Source of the DNA: Rhodocyclaceae bacterium
GTDB taxonomy: Bacteria > Pseudomonadota > Gammaproteobacteria > Burkholderiales > Rhodocyclaceae
Assembly: GCA_025361105.1 (NCBI GenBank)
Contig: JANYAW010000070.1
Coordinates: 1 to 14,254 of the forward strand
Direction of reading: 5' to 3'
Length of the DNA: 14,254 nucleotides
The notes beneath the pieces are model-generated. The model saw only the letters and a list, made by a program, of their open reading frames with translations. It was not told the origin of the DNA and did no database searches. The position numbers and the translations under genes were made by a program. Positions 6,888 to 14,254 of the stretch are shown here, piece after piece (the first letter of the stretch is position 1; each line of letters begins with the position of its first letter).

Positions 6888-7963
6888 CAGCTAAATAATT
6901 TCATTGCCAAAGCACTGCCCGATGGCATCCCTGCGGCGTGCATTAGTTTTTGAAGTTCGGCGGTCTTGTCGCGAATGCTCAAAATAATTTCGTCGTTCAG
7001 TTCGACCCGACGCGCGTCGACCAGTCTTGCGCCCAAGCCGCGCTCCAATTGCCGCGCCGTGCCGACCATGCGATTGAAGGCTTGCACGCCATCGGCCACG
7101 CGCGGCACGTCTAGCGTTAGGGTTACGCCATTGGTTGCTAGCGAGCGCAAGTTGTCGGTGGTGAATCGTTCGCTGGCGGTGTTGGTCAACACATATTCGG
7201 TAACGCCCTTCGCGTTTTTGGCGTGGAAGCCGCCGTCGTCTTGCAGCACCAATCCAGCAGCTTCGCAGACACCACGCAATTTCGTACCAACAAACAATCC
7301 ACCTTGTCCGTCGACTAATTGCAAAGAGAACTGGATATCGACGCCGGCACAAAAATCATCCAAGGCTTTTGCGCGCATCAAGGTTTCGCTGCGTCCTGGC
7401 AAAGTCACCGCTATCGACAAGTGCTCGGCGAGTTGTTGCAATCCATCAAAGAAAACCATGATCTCGCGATCAGTCACTGCACCATTTCGGTCAGCCAATT
7501 GCAAGGCGGCCAGCCATTGTTCGTAACGCCCGGTATCGTTATGCGAAATAAGTTGCCATGGCGCGCCAGCGTTTTCACGCGCCAACCAGCGTAGGGACTT
7601 TTGCAGTTCGCCGCACCACGACGATTGCGCCGCCCAAATCGCCGGTGCGCTAACGCTTTCGGCGACATCAAAGCGCACTAGGCAATCGGAAATTGTATCG
7701 GCCCACGGCAAAAATTCTTCTACCGGCGCAGTGGTGTTTTTTTCCCCAGCATTTGGTGCTGAACCGTCGTCCACATCAGCATCGCTGTGAGCCTCTGCGT
7801 CCACCTTATCCGGCGTCAGCAACACATCATGAACCTCGACCGGACGCGCGAACAAGCGTTCGGCGGCAATGCGATGGCCGCGCGCTTGCCACAGGTTGTA
7901 CAGCCACACGCCAGCAATGGCGACGACGCTTGAGGCCAACAATGCCCACTGCAAATCATTCAT
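6887..7963 (-). CDS. zipA: Cell division protein ZipA (FtsZ-binding membrane anchor)
   Basis: This 358-residue protein tethers FtsZ polymers to the inner membrane at the division site. The N-terminus has one transmembrane segment (about residues 5-24, WALLASSVVAIAGVWLY), followed by a basic patch (RGHR). An acidic, Asp/Glu/Ala-rich linker occupies about residues 50-90. The C-terminal half contains the ZipA FtsZ-binding domain, seen in the pattern DIQFSLQLVDGQGGLFVGTKL and the later DVPRVADGVQAFNRMV; it ends near residue 350. The middle region (about 95-215) has no motif that I recognise, although its position fits betaproteobacterial ZipA proteins. The placement directly between smc and ligA is a common synteny and supports the call. 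It starts 29 bases after the smc stop and overlaps the ligA start by one base. Confidence 0.9.
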   Translation of the reverse strand: MNDLQWALLASSVVAIAGVWLYNLWQARGHRIAAERLFARPVEVHDVLLTPDKVDAEAHSDADVDDGSAPNAGEKNTTAPVEEFLPWADTISDCLVRFDVAESVSAPAIWAAQSSWCGELQKSLRWLARENAGAPWQLISHNDTGRYEQWLAALQLADRNGAVTDREIMVFFDGLQQLAEHLSIAVTLPGRSETLMRAKALDDFCAGVDIQFSLQLVDGQGGLFVGTKLRGVCEAAGLVLQDDGGFHAKNAKGVTEYVLTNTASERFTTDNLRSLATNGVTLTLDVPRVADGVQAFNRMVGTARQLERGLGARLVDARRVELNDEIILSIRDKTAELQKLMHAAGMPSGSALAMKLFS

Positions 7964-7992
7964 GCTTAACCCCTAGTTTGCCAGCCTGAATA

Positions 7993-10900
7993 TCACGCCG
8001 CCTGCTGAATGTCCGCCAAACGCAATGCTTCCTGAATGTCCACTTCGACCACGCGAGACACGCCCTGTTCTTGCATGGTCACACCAATAAGTTGCTGTGC
8101 CATTTCCATCGCAATCTTATTATGCGAAATAAAAATAAACTGCGTTTGCAGCGACATTCTCTTCACCATCTCGCAAAAGCGCACGGTGTTTGAATCGTCG
8201 AGCGGCGCATCGACTTCGTCGAGCATGCAAAACGGTGCAGGATTGAGTTGAAATAACGCGAACACCAAGGCAATTGCGGTGAGCGCTTTTTCACCACCGG
8301 AGAGCAGATGGATGGTTGCGTTTTTCTTACCCGGCGGCTGCGCCATGATTTGAATTCCGGCATCCAGAATCTCTTCGCCAGTGAGCAGAAGTTTGGCCTC
8401 GCCACCACCAAAAAGCTGTGGGAACAAAGTACCGAAATGTTTGTTGACGGTGTTGTAAGTCTCTTGTAGTTGCTCGCGGGTTTCGCGGTCGATGCGTCGA
8501 ATCGCGTCCTCCAAAGTGCTAATCGCCTGAGTCAAATCGGCCGATTGCATATCGAGGAATCCCTTGCGTTCACTGGCAGTGGCGAGTTCATCCAGCGCTG
8601 CCAAATTAACTGCGCCAAGCGATTCAATCTCGCTGTTCAAGCGGGTGATTTCGCCCAACAGCACGCTGTCGCGCAGACCTTTTTTCAGCTCGTCAACAAA
8701 CGATGCTTCGTCGCTCTCGCTCGCAATATGAACTTCGGCCAGACGTTCCACGTACTGCGCTTGATTAAGCGCGGCGGCCTGCGCTTTCAGTTTTAGCTCG
8801 TTGATTTTTTCACGCAGCGGATTCACGCCTTGTTCCAAGCTCAGGCGCTGTTCGTCCTGAGCACGCAGGTCGGTCTGCGCCGTTTCGAGTGCCTGACGGC
8901 GTGTCACCAGCACCAACTCGCAAGTTTGGCGTGAGGCCAATGCGGTGTGCAATTGCTCTTGCAGCACTACATCGGAAATTCCGCCAAGCTCGGTGCGCGC
9001 TGCCAGCAATTCCGCGTCGACGCGGCTTAATTGTGTGTTGGCGGTGGTAGCGGCACGGGTGTTGTCTTCGAGCTTTGAGACGCATTCGCGCTCGGAAAAA
9101 CTCGCCTCTTGCGCTTCACGCGCGAGCTGCGCTTCGAGCGCGCGCGCTTCGCGCAAGGTCACATCTTTTTGAGCTTGCTGCGCTATCGCTTGATCCACCA
9201 CAAGGCGCAGTTTGTCGTATTGTTCGCGAGCAACTGCTGCCGCATTATCGGCACCCGCTAATCGCGCCTGTTCCGCCTCTTGTTGGCGCGCAAGCTCAAC
9301 AATATCCGCATCAATCTGGCTAGCGCGTTCATCAAATCGCGCTTTGGCCTGGTTCAATTTCAGCGCTTCAACTTGCGCCAAATGCAGCGCTTGTTGCGTC
9401 TCTTGCACGGTGCGGCGCGCGCCAGAAAGTTCGCTCTGACATTGCGCCACACGGCTCTCGGCGGCTTGCTGATCTGTGCGCGCAATTGCTTCAACGCTTT
9501 CTTGCGCAAGCAACAAATTCGCTAAATCATCGATGTCGCGCTGACGTTCAATCACGCCATGCGTTTTCGCATCGGGCACATACAAACTCAAACCTGCTTG
9601 CGTCAAACTATGCCCGGCGCGTGAAACTTTGCTCACGCCATTCAGCGGTTCGCCAACCGCCAAATCATCGGTCGCAATCACGCCCGCTAAACAGTTATCA
9701 AGAAAATTGGCCCAGCTCGAATCGGTACAAGTCACCTTGTCGCGCAACATGTCAGGCAACTGCGCACCAGAGGCGCTTTGGCTGGAGGCAGAATTTTCCG
9801 CATGCGCTGAAAAGGCCAAACTCAATAAGCTCGGCGGCGGCTCCAACAATGCGGCGCGCAGGGTGGCTGCATTTGCCATCAATGCCGCGAAGCGCTCGCG
9901 CAACACGGCTTCCACGGCCGTTTCCCAACCCTCCGCAACCTTGATCGATTGCCACAATGGCTTGGCGTCGCCCAAGCCATGAGATTTAAGCCATTCACCG
10001 ATTTCGCCACTGGGCGCAACGCGTGCCTGCAGCTGCGTAAGCGCCTGGTGGCGTGCGCGCGTTTCGGTGAGCGCGCGATGTGCGCTCTGCAGAGCCTCGC
10101 GTGACTGGCGCAACTGTGTCTCAGCCAGCGGCAAAGCCGATTGCATCTGTCCTAGTGCATTCTGCGCGACGATCAAACGCTGTTCGTCGATGGACAGTTT
10201 TTCAGTTGCCGCCGCCAACAAAGCCGGATCCGGCTCACCAAGATTTTTGCGATCGGCATCAAGCCTGCTGCGTCGCTGGTTAATGGTATCGAGCGCGCGC
10301 TGAGCGTGGCTCTTGTCGGCTTCGGCCAAGCGCAAGGCTTGCTCGGTTTCGTTCAGAGTACGACGCGCATTAGCCACGGCGCTAGCAGCGGATTGCACCG
10401 CTTCCTCGGCCTGTGGCAAAGCTGCCGCTGCCTCGGCATGACGTTCGCCGGCCAGCCTTGCACGTTGCTGTGAATTTTCCAGCAGCGCTTGCCAACGCGA
10501 TTGTTCTTTCGCCAACTCCGCTTGCTGCCCGCGCCAACTGGTGCCATCAGCATCAAGCTGCAACAGTCGCGCTTCAAGGCGCAGGCGCGATTCAGTCAGA
10601 TGCCCGATGGCTTGTTCAAGCCGACTCACTTCGCCATTTGCCGCGAACATTTCTGTTTGCGCGACATGCAAAGTATCCGACGCACTGAAATGAATCTCGC
10701 GTGCTTGTTCGACGCGAGTTTCCAGTTCGCGCAATTGTGCCGTTTGTGCTTCGACACGATTGCTGGCTTCTTCGACTTGACGCTTCAGGCGCTCAGCATC
10801 GGCTCGCGCATCATTACGCTTTTTCAGCCACAGCAAAGTTTGCGTGCGTGACAAACCCGCCGTCAGCTCACGATAGTTGCGCGCAACTTCTGCCTGGCTT

Positions 10901-11526
10901 TCGAGGCGCGAAACTTGCGCGACCAGTTCGTTGCGAATGTCATCCACCCGCGCCAGGTTTTCACCCGCGTCCTCCAGGCGATTGTGCGTTTCCTTGCGCC
11001 GCTCTTTGTATTTGGTGACCCCCGCCGCTTCTTCCAAAAAGAAGCGCAGCTCTTCGGGCTTGGCTTCAACGATACGCGAAATCATGCCTTGGCCGATGAT
11101 CGCGTAAGCGCGCGGACCCAAGCCGGTGCCAAGGAAAAGATCAATCATGTCGCGGCGGCGGACATGCAAATTATTGATGTAATAGCTTGAGTTGCCCTCG
11201 CGATCAAGCACGCGCTTGACCGTAATCTCGGCAAACTGCGACCACTGCCCAACCGCACGACCCAGCGCGTTATCGAAAAACATTTCGACACTGGCGCGGC
11301 TCACTTCCTTGCGCTGACCGGAACCTTTGAAGATCACATCTTGAATCGATTCGCCACGCAGTTCGGAAGCTTTCGACTCGCCGAGCACCCAGCGCACCGC
11401 ATCAATGATGTTGGATTTTCCACAGCCATTGGGGCCAACCACACCGGCCAATTGGCCAGGGAAAAGTACCACCGTAGGATCGACAAAAGACTTAAAGCCA
11501 GCAAGTTTCAGTTTGGTAAGACGCAC
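7993..11526 (-). CDS. smc: Chromosome partition/condensin protein Smc (GTG start)
   Basis: This 1,177-residue SMC ATPase organises the chromosome, normally with the ScpA/ScpB kleisin complex; neither partner gene is in the window. The N-terminal head has Walker A GPNGCGKSN from residue 31 and the Q-loop region IIGQGMISRIVEAKPEE (about 143-159). Residues about 170-500 and 660-990 form the two long coiled-coil arms, rich in Ala, Gln, Glu and Arg. The hinge lies at about 505-655 and contains a Ser/Ala-rich stretch (about 573-590). The C-terminal head has signature LSGGEK (1075-1080), Walker B CMLDEVDAP with D1103/E1104, and the H-loop ISHNK (from 1133). The length is normal. The start codon is GTG, and an in-frame stop two codons upstream leaves no longer option. 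It heads the smc-zipA-ligA operon. Confidence 0.97.
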   Translation of the reverse strand: MRLTKLKLAGFKSFVDPTVVLFPGQLAGVVGPNGCGKSNIIDAVRWVLGESKASELRGESIQDVIFKGSGQRKEVSRASVEMFFDNALGRAVGQWSQFAEITVKRVLDREGNSSYYINNLHVRRRDMIDLFLGTGLGPRAYAIIGQGMISRIVEAKPEELRFFLEEAAGVTKYKERRKETHNRLEDAGENLARVDDIRNELVAQVSRLESQAEVARNYRELTAGLSRTQTLLWLKKRNDARADAERLKRQVEEASNRVEAQTAQLRELETRVEQAREIHFSASDTLHVAQTEMFAANGEVSRLEQAIGHLTESRLRLEARLLQLDADGTSWRGQQAELAKEQSRWQALLENSQQRARLAGERHAEAAAALPQAEEAVQSAASAVANARRTLNETEQALRLAEADKSHAQRALDTINQRRSRLDADRKNLGEPDPALLAAATEKLSIDEQRLIVAQNALGQMQSALPLAETQLRQSREALQSAHRALTETRARHQALTQLQARVAPSGEIGEWLKSHGLGDAKPLWQSIKVAEGWETAVEAVLRERFAALMANAATLRAALLEPPPSLLSLAFSAHAENSASSQSASGAQLPDMLRDKVTCTDSSWANFLDNCLAGVIATDDLAVGEPLNGVSKVSRAGHSLTQAGLSLYVPDAKTHGVIERQRDIDDLANLLLAQESVEAIARTDQQAAESRVAQCQSELSGARRTVQETQQALHLAQVEALKLNQAKARFDERASQIDADIVELARQQEAEQARLAGADNAAAVAREQYDKLRLVVDQAIAQQAQKDVTLREARALEAQLAREAQEASFSERECVSKLEDNTRAATTANTQLSRVDAELLAARTELGGISDVVLQEQLHTALASRQTCELVLVTRRQALETAQTDLRAQDEQRLSLEQGVNPLREKINELKLKAQAAALNQAQYVERLAEVHIASESDEASFVDELKKGLRDSVLLGEITRLNSEIESLGAVNLAALDELATASERKGFLDMQSADLTQAISTLEDAIRRIDRETREQLQETYNTVNKHFGTLFPQLFGGGEAKLLLTGEEILDAGIQIMAQPPGKKNATIHLLSGGEKALTAIALVFALFQLNPAPFCMLDEVDAPLDDSNTVRFCEMVKRMSLQTQFIFISHNKIAMEMAQQLIGVTMQEQGVSRVVEVDIQEALRLADIQQAA

Positions 11527-11623
11527 AGATTAAGACCTGGTAAAAGTTAGGGAAACGCAAACGAAAATCGCTCCAATAATTCCTGAAGTCTCGATTTCAC
11601 ACTGACCACAGGCGATTTAATCT

Positions 11624-11651
11624 CTGGATTCCGGCATCCGCCGGGATGCCG
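11624..11651. repeat. Intergenic inverted repeat of the CTGGATTCCGGC type
   Basis: CTGGATTC is followed by an 8-bp stem, CGGCATCC/GGATGCCG, with a four-base GCCG loop. It resembles the short palindromic repeat TGGATTCCGGC..GCCGGAATG that I recall as common in proteobacterial intergenic DNA. It lies in the smc-queF divergent spacer and no T-tract follows. Confidence 0.55.
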
Positions 11652-11664
11652 ATTCACGCAACGA

Positions 11665-11674
11665 GATTATAATC
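11665..11674. promoter_or_regulatory. Palindromic -10 element between smc and queF
   Basis: GATTATAATC is its own reverse complement and contains a consensus TATAAT on each strand. It could serve rightward transcription of queF (leader about 70 bases) and leftward transcription of smc (leader about 135 bases). No convincing -35 hexamer is seen at the proper distance on either side, so the call is tentative. Confidence 0.35.
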
Positions 11675-11692
11675 GCTCACCGCATTGCGTCG

Positions 11693-11716
11693 CGATTGCG
11701 TTCCCGATTGCGTTCC
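11693..11716 (+). repeat. Perfect tandem duplication, 12 bp x 2
   Basis: CGATTGCGTTCC occurs twice without mismatch (11693-11704 and 11705-11716). A degenerate third unit, CGCATTGCGTCG, lies just to the left. It would be part of the untranslated leader of queF. Confidence 0.85.
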
Positions 11717-11748
11717 ATTACCTGCACACTTTCCGAGACCAAATTCGC

Positions 11749-12165
11749 ATGACAACTAAAGCCACTCGCGCCCTTGATACTTTCGCCAACCCTGCACCAC
11801 AGCGCGATTTCCACATTCACATGGAAATTCCCGAATTCACCTGCCTGTGCCCGATGACCGGCCAACCGGATTTTGCGGTACTGACGCTGGATTACATCGC
11901 CGACAAACTTTGTGTCGAACTAAAAAGCCTCAAGCTTTACGCGTGGAGCTATCGCGATCAGGGTCATTTTCACGAAGCGGTCACCAATCAAATCCTTGAC
12001 GACCTCGCCAAAGCGCTCAAACCGCGTTTTATGCGGCTTACCGCGCGCTTTTACGTGCGTGGCGGCATCTTCACCACCATCGTTGCGGAACATCGCAAAA
12101 AGGGCTGGAAAGCCGCCGCGCGGGTTGATCTTGTGGAGTTTGCAGGGCAAGCGAACATTCGCTAA
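11749..12165 (+). CDS. queF: NADPH-dependent 7-cyano-7-deazaguanine reductase QueF (short form)
   Basis: This 138-residue enzyme reduces preQ0 to preQ1 in queuosine biosynthesis, in the cytoplasm. It belongs to the T-fold superfamily, unimodular (YkvM-like) subfamily. EFTCLCPMTGQPDFA carries the catalytic Cys34, which forms the thioimide with the nitrile, and Asp41. The QueF motif ELKSLKLY (57-64) binds NADPH. FHEAVTNQI contains Glu76, which recognises the deazaguanine base. The length matches the short form and is about half the bimodular E. coli enzyme. The ATG at 11749 leaves the usual short lead before ALDTFANP; its ribosome binding site is poor. It is divergent from smc. No preQ1 riboswitch fold is apparent in the leader. 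The product modifies tRNAs for Asp, Asn, His and Tyr, and a tRNA-Asp gene lies about 7 kb away. Confidence 0.96.
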   Translation: MTTKATRALDTFANPAPQRDFHIHMEIPEFTCLCPMTGQPDFAVLTLDYIADKLCVELKSLKLYAWSYRDQGHFHEAVTNQILDDLAKALKPRFMRLTARFYVRGGIFTTIVAEHRKKGWKAAARVDLVEFAGQANIR

Positions 12166-12169
12166 CCCT

Positions 12170-12194
12170 TAACAGCGTGTCATCAGCACCAACT
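12170..12194 (-). repeat. Dispersed short repeat, copy B
   Basis: Read on the minus strand, this is the same 25-base element as copy A at 3048-3072, with two differences. It begins 5 bases after the queF stop codon, in the 69-base spacer between convergent genes. With its flank it can form a hairpin: AGCGT plus ATCAGC (12174-12187) pairs with GCTGAT plus ACGCT (12197-12208), with a small internal loop. No clear T-tract follows, so it is at best a weak terminator for queF. Confidence 0.6.
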
Positions 12195-12234
12195 AAGCTG
12201 ATAACGCTTACTTCTCACCAATCTAAGCTAGCTA

Positions 12235-12837
12235 CTAGTACGCAAGCTCCTTCTTGATTGACACACAACCTGTACCGGCTGGCATTAGAAATACACGCAC
12301 ACTTGGGCCACCATCAAGCGCAATAATCGTTTGCCGTAGAGGCACGGTTCGTTTGAAGCTTACATAGTCTTTGCTTGCAACTTCCTCGCAGGTTTTTGGC
12401 CAATAGCTCACTAGCTCATAGACACCACCGCAACGATTAGCGCCGCTATCCGGTGAAAACGTGAGTCCTGCATAGGCCATCGCCTGCCCGGCCTGAATCT
12501 CCAGCGATGCTGATGCCACCCGACGATCAGCTTCTTCCGGCGCGACAAACACTTGACCACCCACTTGCGCCCCAGTGGTCAAGAATTGTGCGAACTGACC
12601 CACACGCTCTGCACACTTGTTGGCACCACGTTGGGTGAATGCTTGTGTGACCATTGCGGCTGGCGATGGTGCCGCGGCAGGTGCGGCAGTGTCTTTAGCA
12701 GCCTTTGCCTGATTTTTTGCGGTCGTCGTCTGCGCATAAACGGGTGCCGCGGTAAAACCTGAAACCAGTAATACAGCGACCCCGCCCACGAGCGATGTAC
12801 GAAAGTTTGTAGCCTTGTGGTGTGTTGTCAAAATCAT
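12235..12837 (-). CDS. Secreted protein of unknown function downstream of the adhesin
   Basis: This 200-residue protein has a Sec signal peptide: hydrophobic residues about 15-30 and a VYA cleavage site after Ala35, leaving about 165 residues. I chose the ATG at 12837, although the frame is open to 12903. The longer form would be read through the adhesin terminator, and the short form has GGATAG five bases upstream. The start of the mature protein (about 36-62) is an Ala/Lys/Pro/Thr-rich linker. The rest contains four cysteines (75, 136, 150, 191), enough for two disulfides in the periplasm or outside. I recognise no domain, transmembrane strand, peptidoglycan-binding motif or lipobox. It follows the adhesin gene by 90 bases on the same strand. 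A role with the adhesin is an inference from position only. There is no promoter room between the terminator and this gene. Confidence 0.75.
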   Translation of the reverse strand: MILTTHHKATNFRTSLVGGVAVLLVSGFTAAPVYAQTTTAKNQAKAAKDTAAPAAAPSPAAMVTQAFTQRGANKCAERVGQFAQFLTTGAQVGGQVFVAPEEADRRVASASLEIQAGQAMAYAGLTFSPDSGANRCGGVYELVSYWPKTCEEVASKDYVSFKRTVPLRQTIIALDGGPSVRVFLMPAGTGCVSIKKELAY

Positions 12838-12848
12838 CTTATCTATCC

Positions 12849-12879
12849 AAAAAAAACCCGAGGCCAAGGCTCCGGGTTT
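12849..12879 (-). terminator. Intrinsic terminator between the adhesin and the small secreted-protein gene
   Basis: On the minus strand, AACCCGGAG pairs with CTCGGGTT (one bulged G) around a GC-containing loop, followed by a run of eight T's at 12849-12856. The next bases are the GGATAG ribosome binding site of the downstream gene, with no gap. The terminator starts about 48 bases after the adhesin stop codon. Confidence 0.8.
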
Positions 12880-12927
12880 AGGAAACAAAACGTCGCTAGC
12901 CACCTTCGGCAGCGCGTACCGTCAAAC

Positions 12928-14254
12928 TTACCAAGACCATGCAGCACCTGCGCCGATAGTCGCCTTGTTACCAGCATATCCGACGTTGGCCTTGAGCACG
13001 GTCGTATCATTCACACGGTAACTACCACCAACTGCCAGCGCAGTCTCGCCGTTGTAATAACCGATACCGGCACCGAGCGCAAACTGCTTGCCTGGCTCAA
13101 CTTGAGGAATGTTCGCCACTGCCGTGGTAGAAGCGATACCGCGTGACAGAAGCTTTTCGGTTCCCTTCAACTGGCCAAAGTTTACTGCGTCGTTAGGAAG
13201 AATACCGTTTGCGATACCCCCCACGCGTATCGGAGTTGAAGTCACCGTTACGTGGTCAGCTCCAACGACACCGAAATGGGCACCGTTGTCATCCAACGCT
13301 AGGCCAGAGCTGGTTGTGCCGCCGGTAAGCACGGTTTGATTAACCGCGCCTGCCTGAATAATGAGACCGTGATTGATACCGGCCGCATTGGTCAGCTGAT
13401 AACCGGTGGTGGTAGTTCCTGCGGACGTACTCGTCGACATTGAAGCGCCTGCAGTACCAGGCGCTGGAGGCAACAGGTTAAGACTGTTCGCAGTAATGAC
13501 ATTGGCCGAAATGTTACCTGTCGAGGCACTCAAAACGATACCAGCACCGACCGTGACATTACCGGTTGAAGAGATAGTCCCGGTGTTGGCAATGCCGTTA
13601 GTGGTGGTTGCCCCCGTCACGGCCAAATTGCCACCAACTGTTGCGCTACCGGTAGTGCTCAAAGTCGTCGTCGCGATGTTGCCGGTATTAGTGATACCCG
13701 CCGTCGTTGTCTGACCCGCCACACTCAGCGTGCTGCCCAGCGCGGTTGCGCCAGTAACCGTCATGCTGCCGCCGTTGGTAAAGTTGCCGCTGTTGCTGAT
13801 GTTGCCGGTATTGCTAATCCCGTTGGTCGAGGTCAACCCAGCCACTGCCAGCGTGCTACCAAGCGTTGTCGCACCGGTAACACCGAGAGATCCAGATACG
13901 GTTTCGTTGCCGACAATATTGGTCGTACCGGTGATGGTATTGGTTGCGCCAACTGCGCCGATCGAATTAGCCAGTCCGTTGGCGGTCAAGTTGCCGGCCA
14001 CCGTTGTACCAGACGCTGCATTGACCGTGACGCTATTCGTTCCGCCAACCACACGCGAACTGGCAGCATCAACAACCACATTATTTATGCCGCTAGTGAT
14101 GGTATTACTGAGACCCTGTATCACGTTAGTTGACGATGCCAGCACACCGATGGTGTTGGTTGCGCCGTTTGCAGTCAGATTCCCATTTACCGTGGTACCA
14201 GCCGCATCAACCACAACACTGTTGGTTCCCGAACTAATGGTATTGGTAGCACCG
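12928..14254 (-). CDS. Trimeric autotransporter adhesin (YadA-like), C-terminal part; 5' end beyond the right edge
   Basis: The open frame enters at the right edge without a start codon and covers 441 codons before TAA. An in-frame GTG at 14214 is not the true start. Residues below are counted from that GTG. Positions 1-230 are Gly/Thr/Asn/Ser/Ala-rich passenger sequence with internal repeats, including two copies of an AGNLTANG-type unit and a 28-residue VTGAT..LGSTL unit. Positions 230-328 are less repetitive and include LNLLPPAPGTAG. The neck is VGGIANGILPNDAVNFGQL (331-349), a typical head-to-stalk connector. The anchor (about 352-428) gives four amphipathic beta strands and ends in AAWSW, an aromatic C-terminus fitting outer-membrane insertion as a 12-stranded trimer. 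It mediates surface attachment in known relatives; the ligand is not predictable. A terminator and a small secreted-protein gene follow. Confidence 0.93.
   Translation of the reverse strand, partial: GATNTISSGTNSVVVDAAGTTVNGNLTANGATNTIGVLASSTNVIQGLSNTITSGINNVVVDAASSRVVGGTNSVTVNAASGTTVAGNLTANGLANSIGAVGATNTITGTTNIVGNETVSGSLGVTGATTLGSTLAVAGLTSTNGISNTGNISNSGNFTNGGSMTVTGATALGSTLSVAGQTTTAGITNTGNIATTTLSTTGSATVGGNLAVTGATTTNGIANTGTISSTGNVTVGAGIVLSASTGNISANVITANSLNLLPPAPGTAGASMSTSTSAGTTTTGYQLTNAAGINHGLIIQAGAVNQTVLTGGTTSSGLALDDNGAHFGVVGADHVTVTSTPIRVGGIANGILPNDAVNFGQLKGTEKLLSRGIASTTAVANIPQVEPGKQFALGAGIGYYNGETALAVGGSYRVNDTTVLKANVGYAGNKATIGAGAAWSW
13573..13881 (-). repeat. Internal repeats in the adhesin passenger
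   Basis: At protein level, a 28-residue unit beginning VTGATTLGSTLAVAG and ending NTGNI is encoded at 13798-13881. It recurs with few changes at 13675-13758. A third copy at 13573-13620 is shortened to 16 residues: it keeps VTGATT and NGIANTGTI but lacks the 12-residue LGSTL..AG centre. A separate repeated pair (N-S-V..A-G-N-L-T-A-N-G) lies at 14146-14223 and 13957-14037. Confidence 0.8.

Noticed and set aside
9486..9982. Plus-strand open frames of 117-152 codons over the smc hinge region
   Set aside because: Shadows caused by the codon bias of smc; the minus-strand frame explains the DNA fully.
11675..11748. preQ1 riboswitch upstream of queF
   Set aside because: I looked for the C-rich loop followed by an A-rich tail of preQ1-I and for a preQ1-II layout. 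The leader is instead occupied by a 12-bp tandem duplication and shows no pseudoknot pattern.
12838..12903. N-terminal extension of the secreted protein to 12903
   Set aside because: It would translate through the adhesin terminator and hide the signal peptide behind 22 residues. The ATG at 12837 has its own ribosome binding site.
13573..14223. Repeated DNA at the right end considered as a CRISPR or VNTR array
   Set aside because: The repeats are in frame, degenerate at DNA level and encode a trimeric autotransporter passenger. There are no constant direct repeats with unique spacers.

Overview
The window reads as a chromosomal segment of a Betaproteobacterium. The basis is the gene order smc-zipA-ligA, a ZipA-type division protein, a short unimodular QueF, a CCA-encoding tRNA-Asp and an HU protein with a lysine/alanine tail. 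I cannot name the genus. No phage, plasmid, insertion-sequence or CRISPR signature is visible. No gap between genes exceeds 300 bases.

Layout, left to right. (1) On the minus strand, an HAE1-type RND efflux pump gene runs off the left edge. It is preceded, two bases away, by a lipoprotein membrane-fusion (periplasmic adaptor) gene, giving a coupled efflux operon. (2) A 289-base divergent spacer holds a dispersed repeat and a perfect 13-bp tandem duplication. It is followed by a plus-strand flavodoxin-like gene. (3) An HU gene with a structured leader ends in a strong intrinsic terminator. It converges on a minus-strand tRNA-Asp(GUC), which has its own terminator. (4) A minus-strand operon of smc (GTG start), zipA and ligA links chromosome organisation, FtsZ-ring anchoring and DNA ligation; zipA and ligA overlap by one base. 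LigA carries about 60 extra residues at the end of its adenylation domain. The DNA encoding them contains a cluster of palindromes and a 15-bp piece of a repeat found elsewhere in the window. (5) Plus-strand queF makes queuosine precursor preQ1, and tRNA-Asp is one of the tRNAs queuosine modifies. (6) At the right edge, on the minus strand, lies the C-terminal part of a trimeric autotransporter adhesin (repeat-rich passenger, neck, YadA anchor). Downstream is a small secreted four-cysteine protein of unknown function. Its ribosome binding site abuts the T-tract of an intrinsic terminator, so it appears to be expressed by read-through from the adhesin gene.

Most of the window is ordinary housekeeping. 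The parts worth a second look are the repeat-derived insertion in LigA, the dispersed repeat with a compensatory stem change, the adhesin/terminator/small-secreted-protein arrangement, the hairpin at the predicted 5' end of the HU mRNA, and three perfect 11-13 bp tandem duplications in different intergenic spacers.
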